Below are positions 35,073 to 48,472 of a DNA stretch of 64,000 bases, piece by piece. Source of the stretch: Panonychus citri (lineage: Eukaryota; Arthropoda; Arachnida; Trombidiformes; Tetranychidae); NCBI RefSeq assembly GCF_014898815.1, contig NW_026515543.1, forward strand, positions 5,022,001 through 5,086,000, read 5' to 3'. Within the stretch, counting starts at the first letter, position 1. The number at the start of each line of letters is the position of its first letter. The position numbers and the translations under genes are program-made. The notes below the pieces were generated by a model that was given only the letters and a program-made list of their open reading frames with translations, was not told the origin of the DNA and searched no databases.

Positions 35073-36009
35073 TCACAAGTAGTTGAAATTAAAACGGCTT
35101 AAAGCTTGTGGTAGACTCGCAATTATGTGCCCATAGCCCTGAGCATTATCAAATAATTCAAAAACTGGCGCAGCAACTAAACGATAATTACGAGGAACAA
35201 TAAATTTAGTCTCTTCGGGCAATTGAACTAATATTAATCTTTTATGTTCCTTGGGTTTGGTTATATGAGCAGGAATATATGGATATTGAGGTGGATCGAA
35301 ATTAGGCCTCCACCAATTACCGATAACATCTTCAATTTTCCAATTAGCCGCCAATGGATCTTCCTTTTCTTCCTCTTCATGGCCTAAAATTTCATTTAAT
35401 AATCTTTTCAGTCCACCAACTTCAGTCTCATCTCGATTTAATTCACCACCGGGCAATTTAAAGAAGGTTGTTCCCAATTGTAAGAGTAAAACATGAGGTA
35501 TTTTATGTTGATGGACCAAAAGAACCGCATCAACTGACCGTCTCATCCCATAGACAGCAAATTCTTCCTTCATCCGATTAAATCGAGCCATAATGGAAGC
35601 ATCTTTCTCATAAAGAGCATTTTTAGTACCAAAAGAATAACTATCCAAAGAATATCTAAAAACCAATTATAGAAGAAAAAAAAAGAAACAGAGTAACAAT
35701 TAATCCAAATGAAGAAGCAAAAAAAAGAATAGAATCCAAAACCATCAGAATTGGAAAATTGTAAACACAAAAACACCGACCAATGGTCAATATAAAAAAA
35801 GATACACTAACACAAATTAAGGAATAGAATAAGTAGAAAATCAATTTAATTACTTACAAATTAATTGTCCGATTAGCATCAAGAAGATACTTATTAAGTG
35901 TAACCTCTTCCTTGATTTGTGGGCAATTCTTAGGCCAACCAGAATTACCTTTAATCGGAGGTTTCAAGTCACCATTTTCACTGTCAACATTTTTTCCGGA
36001 AGAACTCAT
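35073..36009 (-). CDS. NUDT21: Cleavage factor Im 25-kDa subunit (NUDT21/CPSF5)
   Basis: Binds UGUA in pre-mRNA and positions 3'-end cleavage; it dimerises in the nuclear CFIm complex. Exons 36009-35858 and 35655-35073 join in phase (donor GTAAGT, acceptor TTTTTAG), giving 244 residues (human 227). After a longer, Lys/Ser-rich N-terminus come RTINLYSLDSYSFGTK, ALYEKDAS, RFNRMKEEF, the GMRRSVDAVLLVHQHKIPHV stretch, LQLGTTFFKLPGGEL (the degenerate Nudix box, catalytically dead as in the family) and IGNWWRPNFDPPQYPYIP. The end is LPQALSRFNFNYL. An acidic insert (EEEEKEDPLAA) differs from vertebrates. Confidence 0.95.
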
Positions 36010-38091
36010 ATCGAGAAGAAGATTAAGAACACACAAAGTTAAAGAAGAATCAATTTAACCAGAAAAAAAAGACAAAATAAAAGAAAACCAGAAAACCAAA
36101 ACCCAAAGAGAAAAGATAATTAAACCAAAAAGATAAATAAGAAAAATTCAATCATATGGTGAGGAGAAAACAGTAAAACCAAATGGTCTCAATTGGTTGA
36201 AAAGAGTAACTAATAAGATCCAATGGAAAGAAAAGAACTTGAATCAATTTGTTAATTGTTGACCAAAGAGTAATTAAGATTCACAAAGAAAAAGAAAAAG
36301 AAAAAGAAACAATAATTAACCAATTAAATTGTAAAAAAGAAAATGGCAAGAAGAACATTTAACATGAAGAACATTTTCTGCAAAGAGAATAGAACAAAAA
36401 ACCAGATTTGTTTTCTATTCTATGACCAGAATCTGGTCACCAGATGATTAGTCTTTTAATCCTTGCAATTGTTTGTATTAGTCTTTCACTCTTGTTGATT
36501 CTTGTTAATTGTTGATTTTTGTCTCTAATTTTTTGGGTCAATTGATTGTATTTAAATTGTTTCTATTGGAGGTAAATTTGTTTCTTCAAATTGTAAGTGA
36601 TTAAAGAAAAGGATAATCATAAGGTATCTTGGATAATGGGATTATCTTTGCTTTTAGTTTCTGTTGTAAACAATTGTCAACATGGAGATTAAAGGATTTT
36701 GATCACGAGACGTTAATGGATTAACTTGGAAAATGTTTCATTAGAAAGGTGTGTCAAGTATAATTGGTAAATATTACTATTGTTTACCAATTAATCACCA
36801 AGTGATGTAAAGGTAACGTTATTTTACATTGAAAAATAATTTCTCTCTCTCTCTCTAATTTACTCACTATTTTCATCTCTTTCAATCACCACTCTTATAA
36901 TTTCCCATTAATTATTCACCTTTCCATCAACATCACCTCATCTCAAGTTTTCTCTTCCTTTTCTTCCTCATCATCATCACAACAATCTTTCTCTCTCCTT
37001 CTCAATTTTTGCTCTTTCTCTCGTTAATCTCTCAACTTATCATCATTGGCAACACTTTACTCTCCTCCATGTTTATTACGACACTTTTATCTCTCATCCA
37101 TTGATCCAATAAGTCTAAATAAGCTTCATCCACTACAAGATCCATTCTAATAGTTGACCATGTCAACAACAGTAATCGCTACAAATATTTCCCAATCAGT
37201 GATAATTAAACAATAGGAAGAACCTGAACTTAAGATCAAATATCATCTGGTTTTCTATTCTTCTTCTCTCTCACTCACTCAGTTACTCTCCTCATCTCTT
37301 TTTACCTTCACTGTTGGTTAACATTAACCATCTACACATACACACCGAGTGTCGTCTTCCTTTCTTCATTTTCTGGTTTTTCTATTTGTTTATTTTGTTT
37401 ATTTTTCTTTTTTCATCTATTTTGATTAATTTCCACTTCTCATTCTGTGTGGTTTTACCACCTTGTTTATCCTAAATCACCATAAATCTTTGGGATACCT
37501 TGATAATTGTGATTTACCCAATATTTTTAATCTCTTTTCTCTGATCCTCTTGTTCCCATTTATATCACAGTTTCTCTATCACCAGTTACATTATTGTTGT
37601 TTACTATCCTTATTACAAATATTGTATCATATTTGATAATCTACATCAATCAACAATCAAATTTTTCTAATTTCTTCTTCCTCCTTCACTTTTTTTTCTC
37701 TCTTACCTTTTGTCAACAAACCAACAAACCAAATCTTTAATCTCCAATTGTATATTGAGCCTTCCATTTTGTTTTGCTCTCTTTCTAACTCATTTTTTTC
37801 TCTGTCTCCATTTCTTTTTTTCTCTCTTTTCTCTCTGACTCTTCATTTTCACTATCACCTCTTTCTGTTGCTTGTTTTCTCTTTATCTCTTCAGAATCTT
37901 CCTCACTTCGTCATCATCATCATCATCATCACACCATATTCCATTGAAAATAAATACCAACATCGTTTGTGTAATATCAACATCATTTACAAATTCTCTG
38001 TACCAAATCAACAACCACAACATTTCCCGAGGAAAATTAAAGTCTGACGATCATCATCATCTCATCTTATCATCTTTATCTTCGTTAAATT
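36010..38091 (+). other. Pyrimidine-rich upstream/leader region of trc
   Basis: From about 36840 the + strand is strongly C/T-rich, with short (CT)n runs and T-rich tracts up to the trc ATG at 38092. It probably contains the trc 5' UTR and promoter. The first 800 bp hold NUDT21's upstream DNA. Open frames here (37748-38108) are compositional. Confidence 0.5.
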
Positions 38092-40842
38092 ATGTCAGCT
38101 CCACGTGAGCCTAGTCAACAGATTAGGTTAAGTGGACACACTTTAGACAAAGCGACCAAAGCAAAGGTTCATTTGGAAAATTATTTCAGTAATTTGATTG
38201 CTCAGCATATCGAAAGGAAAAATAGGTAAGAAGAAAATGAAATAATCCAAGTTAATAATATCATTTCTATTGGTATGATTAACTGTTTTTTTTAATTGTG
38301 CATTGAAACGATTTACAATGGTTATCATGATTATGCTGAAAAATTTTCATTCCTTGAATTCATTTAACCGATTTTTATTTATCAAGCCAGTTAGAGTTAC
38401 AATTCAGCTTATAAATAGTAGGCGTCCTTGATTGTTGCAATTAAATTGACAATTGAACGAATCAAGAACAGAATCTATGTTAACAATCACTCTGATAAAC
38501 AATATAATTATTACAGTTATAGGAAAATAGAGAAACATAAAATGTTAGCCTCAAAAAGAAAACAATAATTAATCACCAAGTAAATATTCAGCTTGACCAT
38601 CATCAGGATCATTTGTTATACTTTTGTTTTGAATTAATTGGTTTCCTCAATCTAATTGTATTTATTTTTTATTCTCTTCTCTTTTTTTTTTCTACAGACA
38701 GGAAAGACTTCTTGAATCGCTGAAAGATGAATCCTTAACAGAAGAACAGGTTGGTTAAATTCTGTTTTTTGTATGATAAATTCTCAATTAGCGGAAACAG
38801 GAATCATCTGAACTTTTATTTCCATCTTTAATCGACCTCCCCCGATACTGATTCTTTTTTTGTTTCCATAAAGAAATTGCTGCTTTTCATTCATCATCAG
38901 AATTCCAATCACCCTGAACCCTTAATTCAGTTGCAAGATTGTTCCATTCATCTATACAATTCTGATTCTTCCGCCTCTCTCTCTCTGTTTAATTCTTACA
39001 AAGTTTTCATTTTCTTTTCCTTTGTTATCATTTTCTAAAACTATTGATCAAGTTGATTGTCCAAAATTATTTTTCTATCAATTAATTTGATACTTAATCC
39101 AATTTAAAATCTAATCCATTTCTTTTTTCCCCCTTATTTTAACACATTGGATTCTTTGGTTACGATTATCAATTGACTGACTTTTCCCATCACCTGGACT
39201 GATGAAAATCTATCAATCAAATTGTTATTTAAAGAAAGAAGATCTTAGAAAGCAATATGCCAAAAAGGAGACACAATTTCTCCGTCTGAAGCGATCCCGA
39301 CTTGCTGTTGATGATTTCGAACCTCTTAAAGTGATTGGTCGAGGTGCTTTCGGTGAAGTTCGTTTAGTACAGAAAAAAGATACTGGTCATGTTTATGCAA
39401 TGAAAATCTTACGAAAAGCCGATATGTTAGAGAAAGAACAAGTTGCCCATGTTCGAGCCGAAAGAGATATTCTGGTCGAAGCGGATCATCAATGGGTCGT
39501 TAAAATGTATTATAGTTTCCAAGATTGTATTAACCTTTACATTATTATGGAGTTCCTACCGGGTGGAGATATGATGACACTATTAATGAAAAAGGATACC
39601 CTGTCCGAGGAGTGTACACAGTTTTACATTACCGAAACGGCTCTTGCAATTGATTCAATACACAAATTAGGATTTATTCATAGAGACATTAAACCAGATA
39701 ATCTATTATTAGACGCGAAGGTAAATTGAGTTTCTTATTTTACTTCATCATCAAACATGAGCCCAATCCATTTATTAATTGTGATACAATCCTTTTTTCT
39801 GCTTCATTTTCAACTCTCATTAACTGTTAATCTAAAATTAATATTAATAATAATTGTGTTTCCACCTCTTCTAAAAGGCTATCCTAATTTAACAGCAATT
39901 TAGCCTTTCCTTTTTTCCTTTCCTTCTGCATGTTTATAATTATTTGGAAAAGTCATTTGATTTATTAATTTTGTTTTCTTTTTTATTGGTTAATTGGTTT
40001 TTAGGGACACATTAAATTATCTGATTTTGGCCTTTGTACGGGATTAAAGAAATCACATCGAACTGAATTTTATCGTGATTTATCTCAAGCCAAACCAAGT
40101 GATTTCTCATCCAATCCAATGGATTCCAAAAGAAGAGCTGAAAGTTGGAAGAAGAATCGTCGACAATTGGCCTATTCGACCGTGGGTACTCCTGATTATA
40201 TCGCCCCTGAAGTTTTCCAACAAGATGGTTACAATGAGTCGTGTGATTGGTGGTCATTAGGTGTGATCATGTACGAAATGTTAATAGGTTACCCGCCTTT
40301 CTGTTCCGAAACACCACAAGAAACTTATCATAAAGTAATGAATTGGGAGAAGACTCTAGTCTTTCCTCCAGAAGTGCCAATCTCAAAACACTCAGAGGAT
40401 CTGATTAAGAAATTCTGTTGCCAAGCCGAGAGAAGGATTAACTCACTTGATCTATTGAAACAACACCTTTTCTTTAGAGGAGTCGATTGGGAACATATAA
40501 GGTAACAATCAGCGATTAGATTATCAAGACACTTAAACTAATTCTTGTTTTCTTGAAATTAATCATTACAATTAGGGAAAGACCTGCAGCAATTCCGGTA
40601 GAAGTAAAAAGTATTGACGATACATCTAATTTCGATGACTTTCCCGATGTTGATCTCAAAATACGTAAGTAAATCGAAGTCAATCAATAATCGATCAACT
40701 AATTGATTTCCCTTTTTTTCCTTTAGCCTCCGCTCCTCAAGATACCGAAACTAGTCCCAAAGATTGGGTGTTCATTAACTATACATATAAACGTTTCGAA
40801 GGTCTTACCCAGAGAGGTGTTAAAACTCCTAGAAAGAGTTGA
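38092..40842 (+). CDS. trc: NDR-family protein kinase (tricornered/STK38)
   Basis: AGC-group serine/threonine kinase of the Hippo-like NDR pathway controlling cell shape and dendrites. Six exons: 38092-38225, 38698-38749, 39235-39720, 40005-40501, 40576-40664 and 40727-40842, all in phase, 457 residues (human 465). The N-terminal MOB-binding region (ENYFSNLIAQHIERKNR) comes first, then FLRLKRSRLAV. Kinase motifs follow: GRGAFGEVRLVQ (P-loop), the AMKILRK lysine, HRDIKPDN, DFGLCTG, the long NDR activation-segment insert (SKRRAESWKKNRRQLAYSTVG), GTPDYIAPEVF and the hydrophobic motif region FINYTYKRFEGL. The final residues (TQRGVKTPRKS) are duplicated with the 3' flank at 47382. The catalytic Lys, Asp and Mg-binding residues are all present. 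Confidence 0.97.
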
Positions 40843-42238
40843 AAGAACGAGTGATAATTATTACAATTATAATGCTGATAATTATATGGATAATAATTAA
40901 AACTAATTAAAAATATAAATAATAACTGATTTAGGAAAAGCAAAAAACACCAACACTCTTGATCCTCTTGGAAACTGAAACATTTACTTTTTTTGCCATA
41001 AAAAAAACGAGACTTTAATTTTCGAGTTAACCATTACGACAATTTGTTAATTATCACATAAATTATCATATTCAAATGATAATCTCCTCAACAACATCAT
41101 CTCTCATCATAATCAAACTGGACAAACTAAAAATACAAAGACGATGATTTGACCAAAGGAGTTTACCATCGGATAATATTCACCATTAGATTAATTTGTT
41201 GCAATTTCAATCAATCAATTAAATCGGACGAAAAAAGAAAAGTGAAATTATGTTTACCAGAACGAGATTAAATTTGAATTATCATAATGAACAATATTAA
41301 AACCTGAAGAGGAAAAGGACAATCACAATTAAAGTCAAATTGATTATAAATGAACATTATAGTTGAACAATTATCGTTGGCAACAATTGAATGAGAAAAG
41401 ATGATGGATATGACCAATTAATGAATTAATGAATTAATGATAAGCTTAAGGATTTGTAACAAAGTTGATTGCAATTAATGTAATGTCGATATGTTTTTAA
41501 AAGGATTGGATGTTAATTACAAGATGGACAATTTAACCATAAAAACCTAATTGATACCCAAGAACCTGCGTAATTACATGAACGTTTAATTGAAATTGTT
41601 CTGATTTTTATTAAAACCAAACAATTATATTAAAAAGTTATAGTTTTGTTATGTTTTGTTATGTTATATTGAGATTTTTTGATCGGAAGTTGAATCAAGT
41701 GAACGTGTTGATGTGATTTAAGTGAATCATACCCCGAATATGAAAGAGGGAGGAAAGAGAATGACAAAGAGGATGAAGAGAAAAAGAGAGAGAGAGAGAG
41801 AAGTGACTGGCAAAATAAATGGATCAACAATATAAACAACGGAAACAAAGAGTACTGAGAGAGAGAGAGAGAGAGATGTAACATGGAGAATGGAGTGAAT
41901 GAGAATCATACTCTGGAATATGAAATACAGAGTTAATAAGTTAGTTAATTTTCTTGTATTGACCAAATCATTTTCTTTTGGTGTGGTCACCATGCTGCAC
42001 TTGATTGTCGCCATTTTCTAATTTGATTCTGTTCTCTTTGCACAGGAAAATGTCCAAGAATTGTGTTATTCTTCGTCTTCATCACCCCTTCTCTTATGTC
42101 TACATGAAATCTCGCCTCTTGCGACCTTTGCCCAAAGATTTGTTGATCTGTGGTCAAGATGGTTATGGTCAGAAAGTTCACTCTACTCTCCTGGTTTTCC
42201 TATCGGCCAAATTTTCCGCCTGGTTTGAGGCTTGTAAC
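40817..42238. repeat. Segmental duplication copy C (partners 47382-48472 and 52951-53247)
   Basis: 40817-41922 matches 47382-48472 nearly exactly (offset 6565; length difference from GA-repeat changes and small indels). 41941-42238 matches 52951-53247 (offset 11010 falling to 11009). In copy C the two segments are 18 bp apart, whereas in copy D 4.48 kb separates them. Copy C carries the end of trc exon 6 with its 3' flank, and the first part of BTB exon 2. Confidence 0.92.
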
Positions 42239-42289
42239 ACAGTCAAGTACTTGAAATTATCCATACTCAAAACTATCCACCGATCGTAG
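42046..42289 (+). pseudogene. Truncated copy of BTB exon 2, frame intact
   Basis: Starts after a copied GCACAG acceptor and matches the BTB gene's exon 2 up to 42238, where homology stops inside the BTB fold (FEACN). The frame then runs 17 unrelated codons to a stop at 42287-42289. It keeps one base (c42091) that the longer copy lacks, so here the BTB N-terminal strand (KNCVILRLHHPFSYVYM) reads through. It lacks exon 1 and all downstream exons, so it is non-functional as a gene. Confidence 0.75.
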
Positions 42290-43505
42290 GTTCATCTTTC
42301 TGATCAGAACGAGTCCCCATCTGATTTATTAGAGTGATTCATTTTTTTTCTTAATTTTAATCTAATCCCATTTTAATAATTGTATAATATTAAAATTATC
42401 ACTAAAATTTTACAATTACAATCACTACTGTTTTGAGAATATGTTAAAATTCAAATATTTTTCCATTGAAACAATTGATCAATTTTACGGCCTTACGAAT
42501 CACCCGTACAGAAAGTGGACAATTCCAAGTTTTTGGAATTTTGCAATTAATTTTTATTTTCCTTTTCTAATTGCTCATTCTAATCAGGTAAAAATCGAAA
42601 CTGACATAATAATTTACAGAAAAGCTCTTTGGATTCTCTGATTTACTTTTGTTAATCTAACATGCGACTTCTTGAAAAATCGATTTAATAATAGTTCGCT
42701 TTGATCTCGATTTTTTCCATTATAACTTCAGAGTTACAAATAAATGAACTCATAAATTCTGGAATAACACTAAAGATAAAATTACAAAGTTCTCATGCAA
42801 TTTATAAAACGAATCAGGGGAGATTCGCATCGCAGTACATAAAATGTGATGAGAACTTTGGAATAATTCAAGTTGGAAAAGTCTTCACTTTAGCTCTCGA
42901 GTGAATTAGATCTTTCACCTTGAATCGAATATTGGAGCAAATTTATTCATTTTTGCTCATTTTCACTAATTCAATTACCACCGAGCAATTTAAAGATGAT
43001 CATTTCATGTAACTAAATTACATGTTACCTCTTTTTCTCTTCAACCTCCATTCAATTGTCTTTTCCATTCTCCCTTAATCTCAACAATCTAAAACAATAA
43101 TAGACTCATGGAAAACTATTCTTATCCAATTTGGAGCAAACTCACTCCGAATTCTGAGAACTGATTTCTATCATGAAAACCCCAAACTCCCAGTTGATAT
43201 TTTCCTTTCTTACTCTTCTCTACTCTTAGATTACCTTTTTCTTTTTCTTTTTCGTTTATTTTCCTTTTCCTTTTTAATTGTTACTCTATCATTTTTTATT
43301 CATTTTCTTCCATTTAGGTTATTTAATTATTCACATTCACTTTTCTTTTCAACCATTTTACCAACAGAATCTTCCATAAACCATTACAATTCCAGGCAAT
43401 TCTAAGCAATACTGGTGGTCAGTTTCTTCCATAAATTCAATCCAAGTTCCAATTGAGTTGTTTTCTCATCATCTGTTAACCTAAATTCAAGAATCGCCAA
43501 AAGGG
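42239..43505. other. Intergenic region before the FERM gene
   Basis: AT-rich sequence with homopolymer tracts. Two short frames (42441-42641 and 42732-42904) look mildly protein-like and have splice-like borders (AATCAG/GTAAAA and TTCAG), but their phases do not fit each other. A CT/T-rich leader-like stretch leads to 43506. Confidence 0.35.
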
Positions 43506-46500
43506 ATGAGACCAATTAGCCAAGAGAATGATAAAAGTTCAACTCAAAGTGGCGATAAAATCGTTTCTCTATCAGTGTGTTCATCATCCTCCAAGTCCAA
43601 AGATAGTAAAAATATCGTGGTCACTATTCATTTTCTCGATGATTCTGTGGCCACTTTTAAGGTTCAGGTATGTGTTGGTGATTCTCTACTAACATGATAG
43701 ATTGTTACAATTTAATTCTTTCATCTCTATTGATCCTTTTTTACTTAATTTTTGATAGTCCAAGTCTTTGGGGAAATGGCTATTTGCTCAAGTCTGTGAA
43801 GCTCTCAACTTAAATGAAGTCGATTACTTTGGTTTGAAATACTTTGATTCCAATTCAACTGGAGTAAGTGATCATTTAGATTAAGTGTTCACCTAGAATT
43901 CACCTGAATATTTGATTATCTTTATTTAATCACAGTATTGGCTCGAAGCTCAAAAGCCACTCAATCGACAGTTATCTTTGGACCTTACAGATCCTCATAT
44001 GTACTTGAGGGTCAAATTTTATATATTAGATCCTAATCTTTTGGAAGATGAATTGACCTGGTAAGATGATTATACTGATTATACTGATTGTTTGTTATTT
44101 TGTGATCTTGGGTTTAATAACAATTAACTGATTCTTTTCGCAACAATTTGTTCCAGGTATTTATTCAGTTTACAAATAAGGAAAGATTTGGTTGATGGAA
44201 GCTTCCATTGCGATGAAAACATGGCCAGTATAATGGCGGCTTATGTTATCCAAGCGGAGATCGGTGATTATCACGCTGACCAGCATGAAGGAATCAATTA
44301 TGTTGCCAAATTTAATTTGATACCTCAACAAACTCCGGCATTTGAGAAAATGGTTATGGATATTCACAAGAAATTAGAGTATGTATTGATTTAGAAAGCA
44401 GCGTAGTTTTAATCAATAGCATTACGATTATGTTTTAATCGATTATTTATTTTATTATTTAGGGGCAAATCACCGGCTGAAGCTGATTTCAACCTGATCG
44501 AAACTGCATCGAAAAGTGAATACTATGGAATCAAGTTTACTGCCGCTAAAAACGTTGAAGGTCGTGCGATCAGTTTAGCAGTTGACCATTCGGGTATATC
44601 GGTTTTCAGGAAACTGGTCAAAGTTTGTATGTTCTCATGGACGCAGATACGAAAGTTGAGCTTCAAACGAAAAAGGTTTTATGTAAAGTTACATGACGAT
44701 GTGAGTGTTTTTTTCGTACCTTAGAAAGGAAGTTGATTCGATTTAGATCTCTGAAATGTTTTCATTTCCTTTTCAGACGAAGACATCTAATCAACCAGTC
44801 GTTGAATTTATATTCACATCTCGAGACGAATGCAAAAACTTTTGGAAAAAGTGTGTCGAGCAACATACGTTTTTCCGTTGCTGTGAGGCCAAAAATATCG
44901 AAAAAGTGAAGAAAAAGATATTCACTCGAGGCTCTTCATTCAGATACGTTGGAAGGACTCAGCAACAATTAGCCGAAATGGTCCATCAGCACCATGCCAA
45001 AAGGAATTCATTTGACAGGTAATGGCTTTAATATCGTTGACGTTTGATTAATTGAATTTCGTTTGATTTATTTTTTAGGTCAAAAAGAAGTCAAAAGAAA
45101 GATTTGTCCGAAGAAAAGTCTGTCCAGGATCCGTCATCCATTTCGACCAATACTTCTGCCAATGAAGCTATTATATCAAATTTATCTCTCTCTGGAAAGT
45201 TAAATATAATAGAATCTTCTATGCAAGATCGACCTCGGAGCATTACACCGACAACGTTTCAGTCGCCGATCCGAACTCCAAGGAAAATGTCTTACCAATC
45301 GCCGATGCCACCAGATCTGTTATGTGACACTTTTTATGCTCGCAAAAGGCGAAACACAATTGAAGGAAATGTTGACAGTCCAATGGTTATGATTGACATT
45401 CTTGGTAACAATCAACCATCGCCATCTAATGAACCGATTAAGTCCAATGAAAATTTACAACAAGAGGCCATTAATTCAATGCCAGAGCCAATAAAAGCTG
45501 AAATGAAAACTGAGCAAGAAAATAAACCAATACCAGAATCAGAACCAGAACCTGAACCTGAACCTGAACCTGAACCTGAACCTGAACCTGAACCTGAACC
45601 AGAACCAGTGAATATAAAACATAAACAAGAAGTTGCCAAAGTTGAAAGAGTGAAAACTGAAACGAATGAAGAAAAGGTCAATAAGAAATCAGCTGATGTA
45701 CCGATTGAAGAAATTCGAGATGTAAATTCTACGTCGAATTCAGTAGTTAATCATGTGGGTGATGAAAAGGTGAAAAAAGTCGTCGAACGGAAAAGTCACT
45801 CATCAGAAAGATCTTCATCTCGATGCGAAAATAAACCAGCTATACCTCAGAAGCCCGACAAACTCGTACGTGAGGCTCGACGGACACCCGATCACCAAAG
45901 TAAAGTTCCACAGACCGCTGAACATTCCCGACGTTCATCTCAAAAACGAGTAACTCGAATAAAAGAGCGCCGAGCCACATCAGCACCAAGATCTCGATGT
46001 GATGTGAACCTTTTTAACGATTATCGTATTCGGTCAAATAGCAAAACGAATCGTATTCTATTTGCTCAAATCAAACCACTGACCAAACCAGGTCAGTCTA
46101 ATCCCAGATCACAATTTAACTTCAGCTGTGTTTCAGTTCACAGTTTACCTGGACTCGAAAGTTATTCATATCGTGACGATACACTCGACGATCCCTTAGA
46201 TGAGCTACTCAATCGTCGGCTTCAAAAACTTTCCAACAATCCTTTGAGCAATAAAACTACATCCGCCGGTGAAATCGTAGCCGATGGATCCAATGGTGAT
46301 CTTAAAAGTTCAAAAAGTTCAATACGTCGTCCAGATGAAGAAATGAGTTGTGAAAGTTTAGACCAATGGGCATCGGACAGTCAAGACTTTGAAAGTGACT
46401 TTGGTTCTGTCGACATATCATCAGTCCAAAACGAGACTCTTGATCGCGTTAGCGAATTGAATAAGATAATAATTGATTCTTACCTTCGAGCTCATTTTCC

Positions 46501-46645
46501 AGATGATTCAATTCTCAACGATCTCATGGTTGAAAGTGAAACTAAATCAGATCAGCTGATTAACCTAAATGAAGATGATAATCAACAGTTAACCGTTGAA
46601 AAAATTGTTATGCAAAGTAATTTGCAAACCTTTAGCTGTTATTGA
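43506..46645 (+). CDS. FERM domain protein with FA domain (FARP/FRMD7-like)
   Basis: Seven exons: 43506-43667, 43759-43863, 43936-44060, 44157-44378, 44463-44700, 44777-45018 and 45079-46645, all in phase, 886 residues. The FERM domain (about 35-320) has VTIHFLDDSVATF, VDYFGLKYFD, YLRVKFYILDPN, LTWYLFSLQIRKDL, the PAEADFNLIETA and YYGIKF blocks, and a KLSFKRKRFYVKL F3 core. FFRCCEAKN follows, then the FERM-adjacent signature ending GSSFRYVGRTQQQL (about 330-345), best matched by FARP and FRMD7. The C-terminal 500 residues are disordered, with a Pro-Glu hexanucleotide repeat and Arg/Ser-rich stretches. No DH or PH domain is seen, so it is not a full FARP exchange factor. It would link membrane proteins to the cortical cytoskeleton. 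It sits in the block between duplication copies C and D. Confidence 0.9.
45535..45609 (+). repeat. CCTGAA/Pro-Glu hexanucleotide repeat in the FERM gene
   Basis: About 12 tandem units, mostly CCTGAA with CCAGAA at the edges, coding a Pro-Glu tract. The unit length is a multiple of three, so copy-number change keeps frame. Confidence 0.85.
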
Positions 46646-47381
46646 ATTGACCAGTTAATCAACCTCAACAATTAACTTACGCACAACAGTTAAAATATTG
46701 ATTGTGAAAATTTTAAATAATTTTAAATACAACGACGACCGTCCCAGGAACCGAAATGGATCAAGATAATCAATCAAACTGATTGATTGGAAGAGCAAAT
46801 TTAACGATAATCAAGTTAATCTTATATCGTTGGAAAGAGTCTATCGTTAATTGGGAAAAAATAATTTAGAGCTTAATTATTATATGGAAATATTTTCTCT
46901 CTTGGTAGAGAAACAATTAAGAAATTAATTTTGTCTCTTTTCATAATGAAAGGAGACTTTTTATCATCTTTATCATCATTCCTATTCAATGTGATATCAA
47001 ATTCAACCGTTAATTGTTACCTTAATCACACACCAATTTAATCCTGTTATTTCATCCATCAAATATTAGCACATGATATTAATTACTTGTTAATTTTCAA
47101 TTCAATTTTCATTTCTATCAATCTCAAAATCAAATGAACGTAATTAACTATTGATTATTATTTCATCTTAATTTCAGCATGAATCTTGATTGCAACACTT
47201 TCCAATTGTTGCAATTGGAAAGAAAATTAATTAATTCATTAAAAGATGAATTTTCCATTCTCATCTCAAGTCTATCCAATGGTATTAAAGAAAAGCTCTG
47301 ATTGTCGACTGTCTCACAATTAACTAAATTGTTGGTAAACAGCGAAAATTATTGAACCTAATCACTTGAATTAACGGAGAA
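46646..47381. other. FERM 3' flank with a copy of BTB downstream DNA
   Basis: AT-rich. 47161-47372 aligns with 54305-54548 downstream of the BTB gene at roughly 80% with indels. No gene is seen. Confidence 0.6.
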
Positions 47382-48472
47382 GTGTTAAAACTCCTAGAAA
47401 GAGTTGAAAGAACGAGTGATAATTATTACAATTATAATGCTGATAATTATATGGATAATAATTAAAACTAATTAAAAATATAAATAATAACTGATTTAGG
47501 AAAAGCAAAAAACACCAACACTCTTGATCCTCTTGGAAACTGAAACATTTACTTTTTTTGCCATAAAAAAAACGAGACTTTAATTTTCGAGTTAACCATT
47601 ACGACAATTTGTTAATTAGCACAGAAATTATCATATTCAAATGATAATCTCCTTAACAACATCATCTCTCATCATAATCAAACTGGACAAACTAAAAATA
47701 CAAAGACGATGATTTGACCAAAGGAGTTTACCATCGGATAATATTCACCATTAGATTAATTTGTTGCAATTTCAATCAATCAATTAAATCGGACGAAAAA
47801 AAGAAAAGTGAAATTATGTTTACCAGAACGAGATTAAATTTGAATTATCATAATGAACAATATTAAAACCTGAAGAGGAAAAGGACAATCACAATTAAAG
47901 TCAAATTGATTATAAATGAACATTATAGTTGAACAATTATCGTTGGCAACAATTGAATGAGAAAAGATGATGGATATGACCAATTAATGAATTAATGATT
48001 AATGATAAGCTTAAGGATTTGTAACCAAGTTGATTGCAATTAATGTAATGTCGATATGTTTTTAAAAGGATTGGATGTTAATTACAAGATGGACAATTTA
48101 ACCATAAAACCTAATTGATACCCAAGAACCTGCGTAATTACATGAACGTTTAATTGAAATTGTTCTGATTTTTATTAAAACCAAACAATTATATTAAAAA
48201 GTTATAGTTTTGTTATGTTTTGTTATGTTATATTGAGATTTTGTGATCGCAAGTTGAATCAAGTGAACGTGTTGATGTGATTTAAGTGAATCATACCCCG
48301 AATATTAAAGAGGGAGGAAAGAGAATGACAAAGAGGATGAAGAGAGAGAGAGAGAAGTGACTGGCAAAATAAATGGATCAACAATATAAACAACGGAAAC
48401 AAAGAGTACTGAGAGAGAGAGAGAGATGTAACATGGAGAATGGAGTGAATGAGAATCATACTCTGGAATATG
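47382..48472. repeat. Segmental duplication copy D, part 1 (trc 3' flank)
   Basis: Near-identical to 40817-41922, beginning within the trc terminal exon (only the last about nine codons) and running through its 3' flank. Differences are a shorter GA tract, a duplicated ATGATTA unit near 47996 and scattered single bases. No kinase sequence survives upstream of the break. Confidence 0.92.

Noticed and set aside
42441..42904. Two short frames with splice-like borders before the FERM gene
   Set aside because: The phases of the putative donor and acceptor do not agree, and no homology is recognised.
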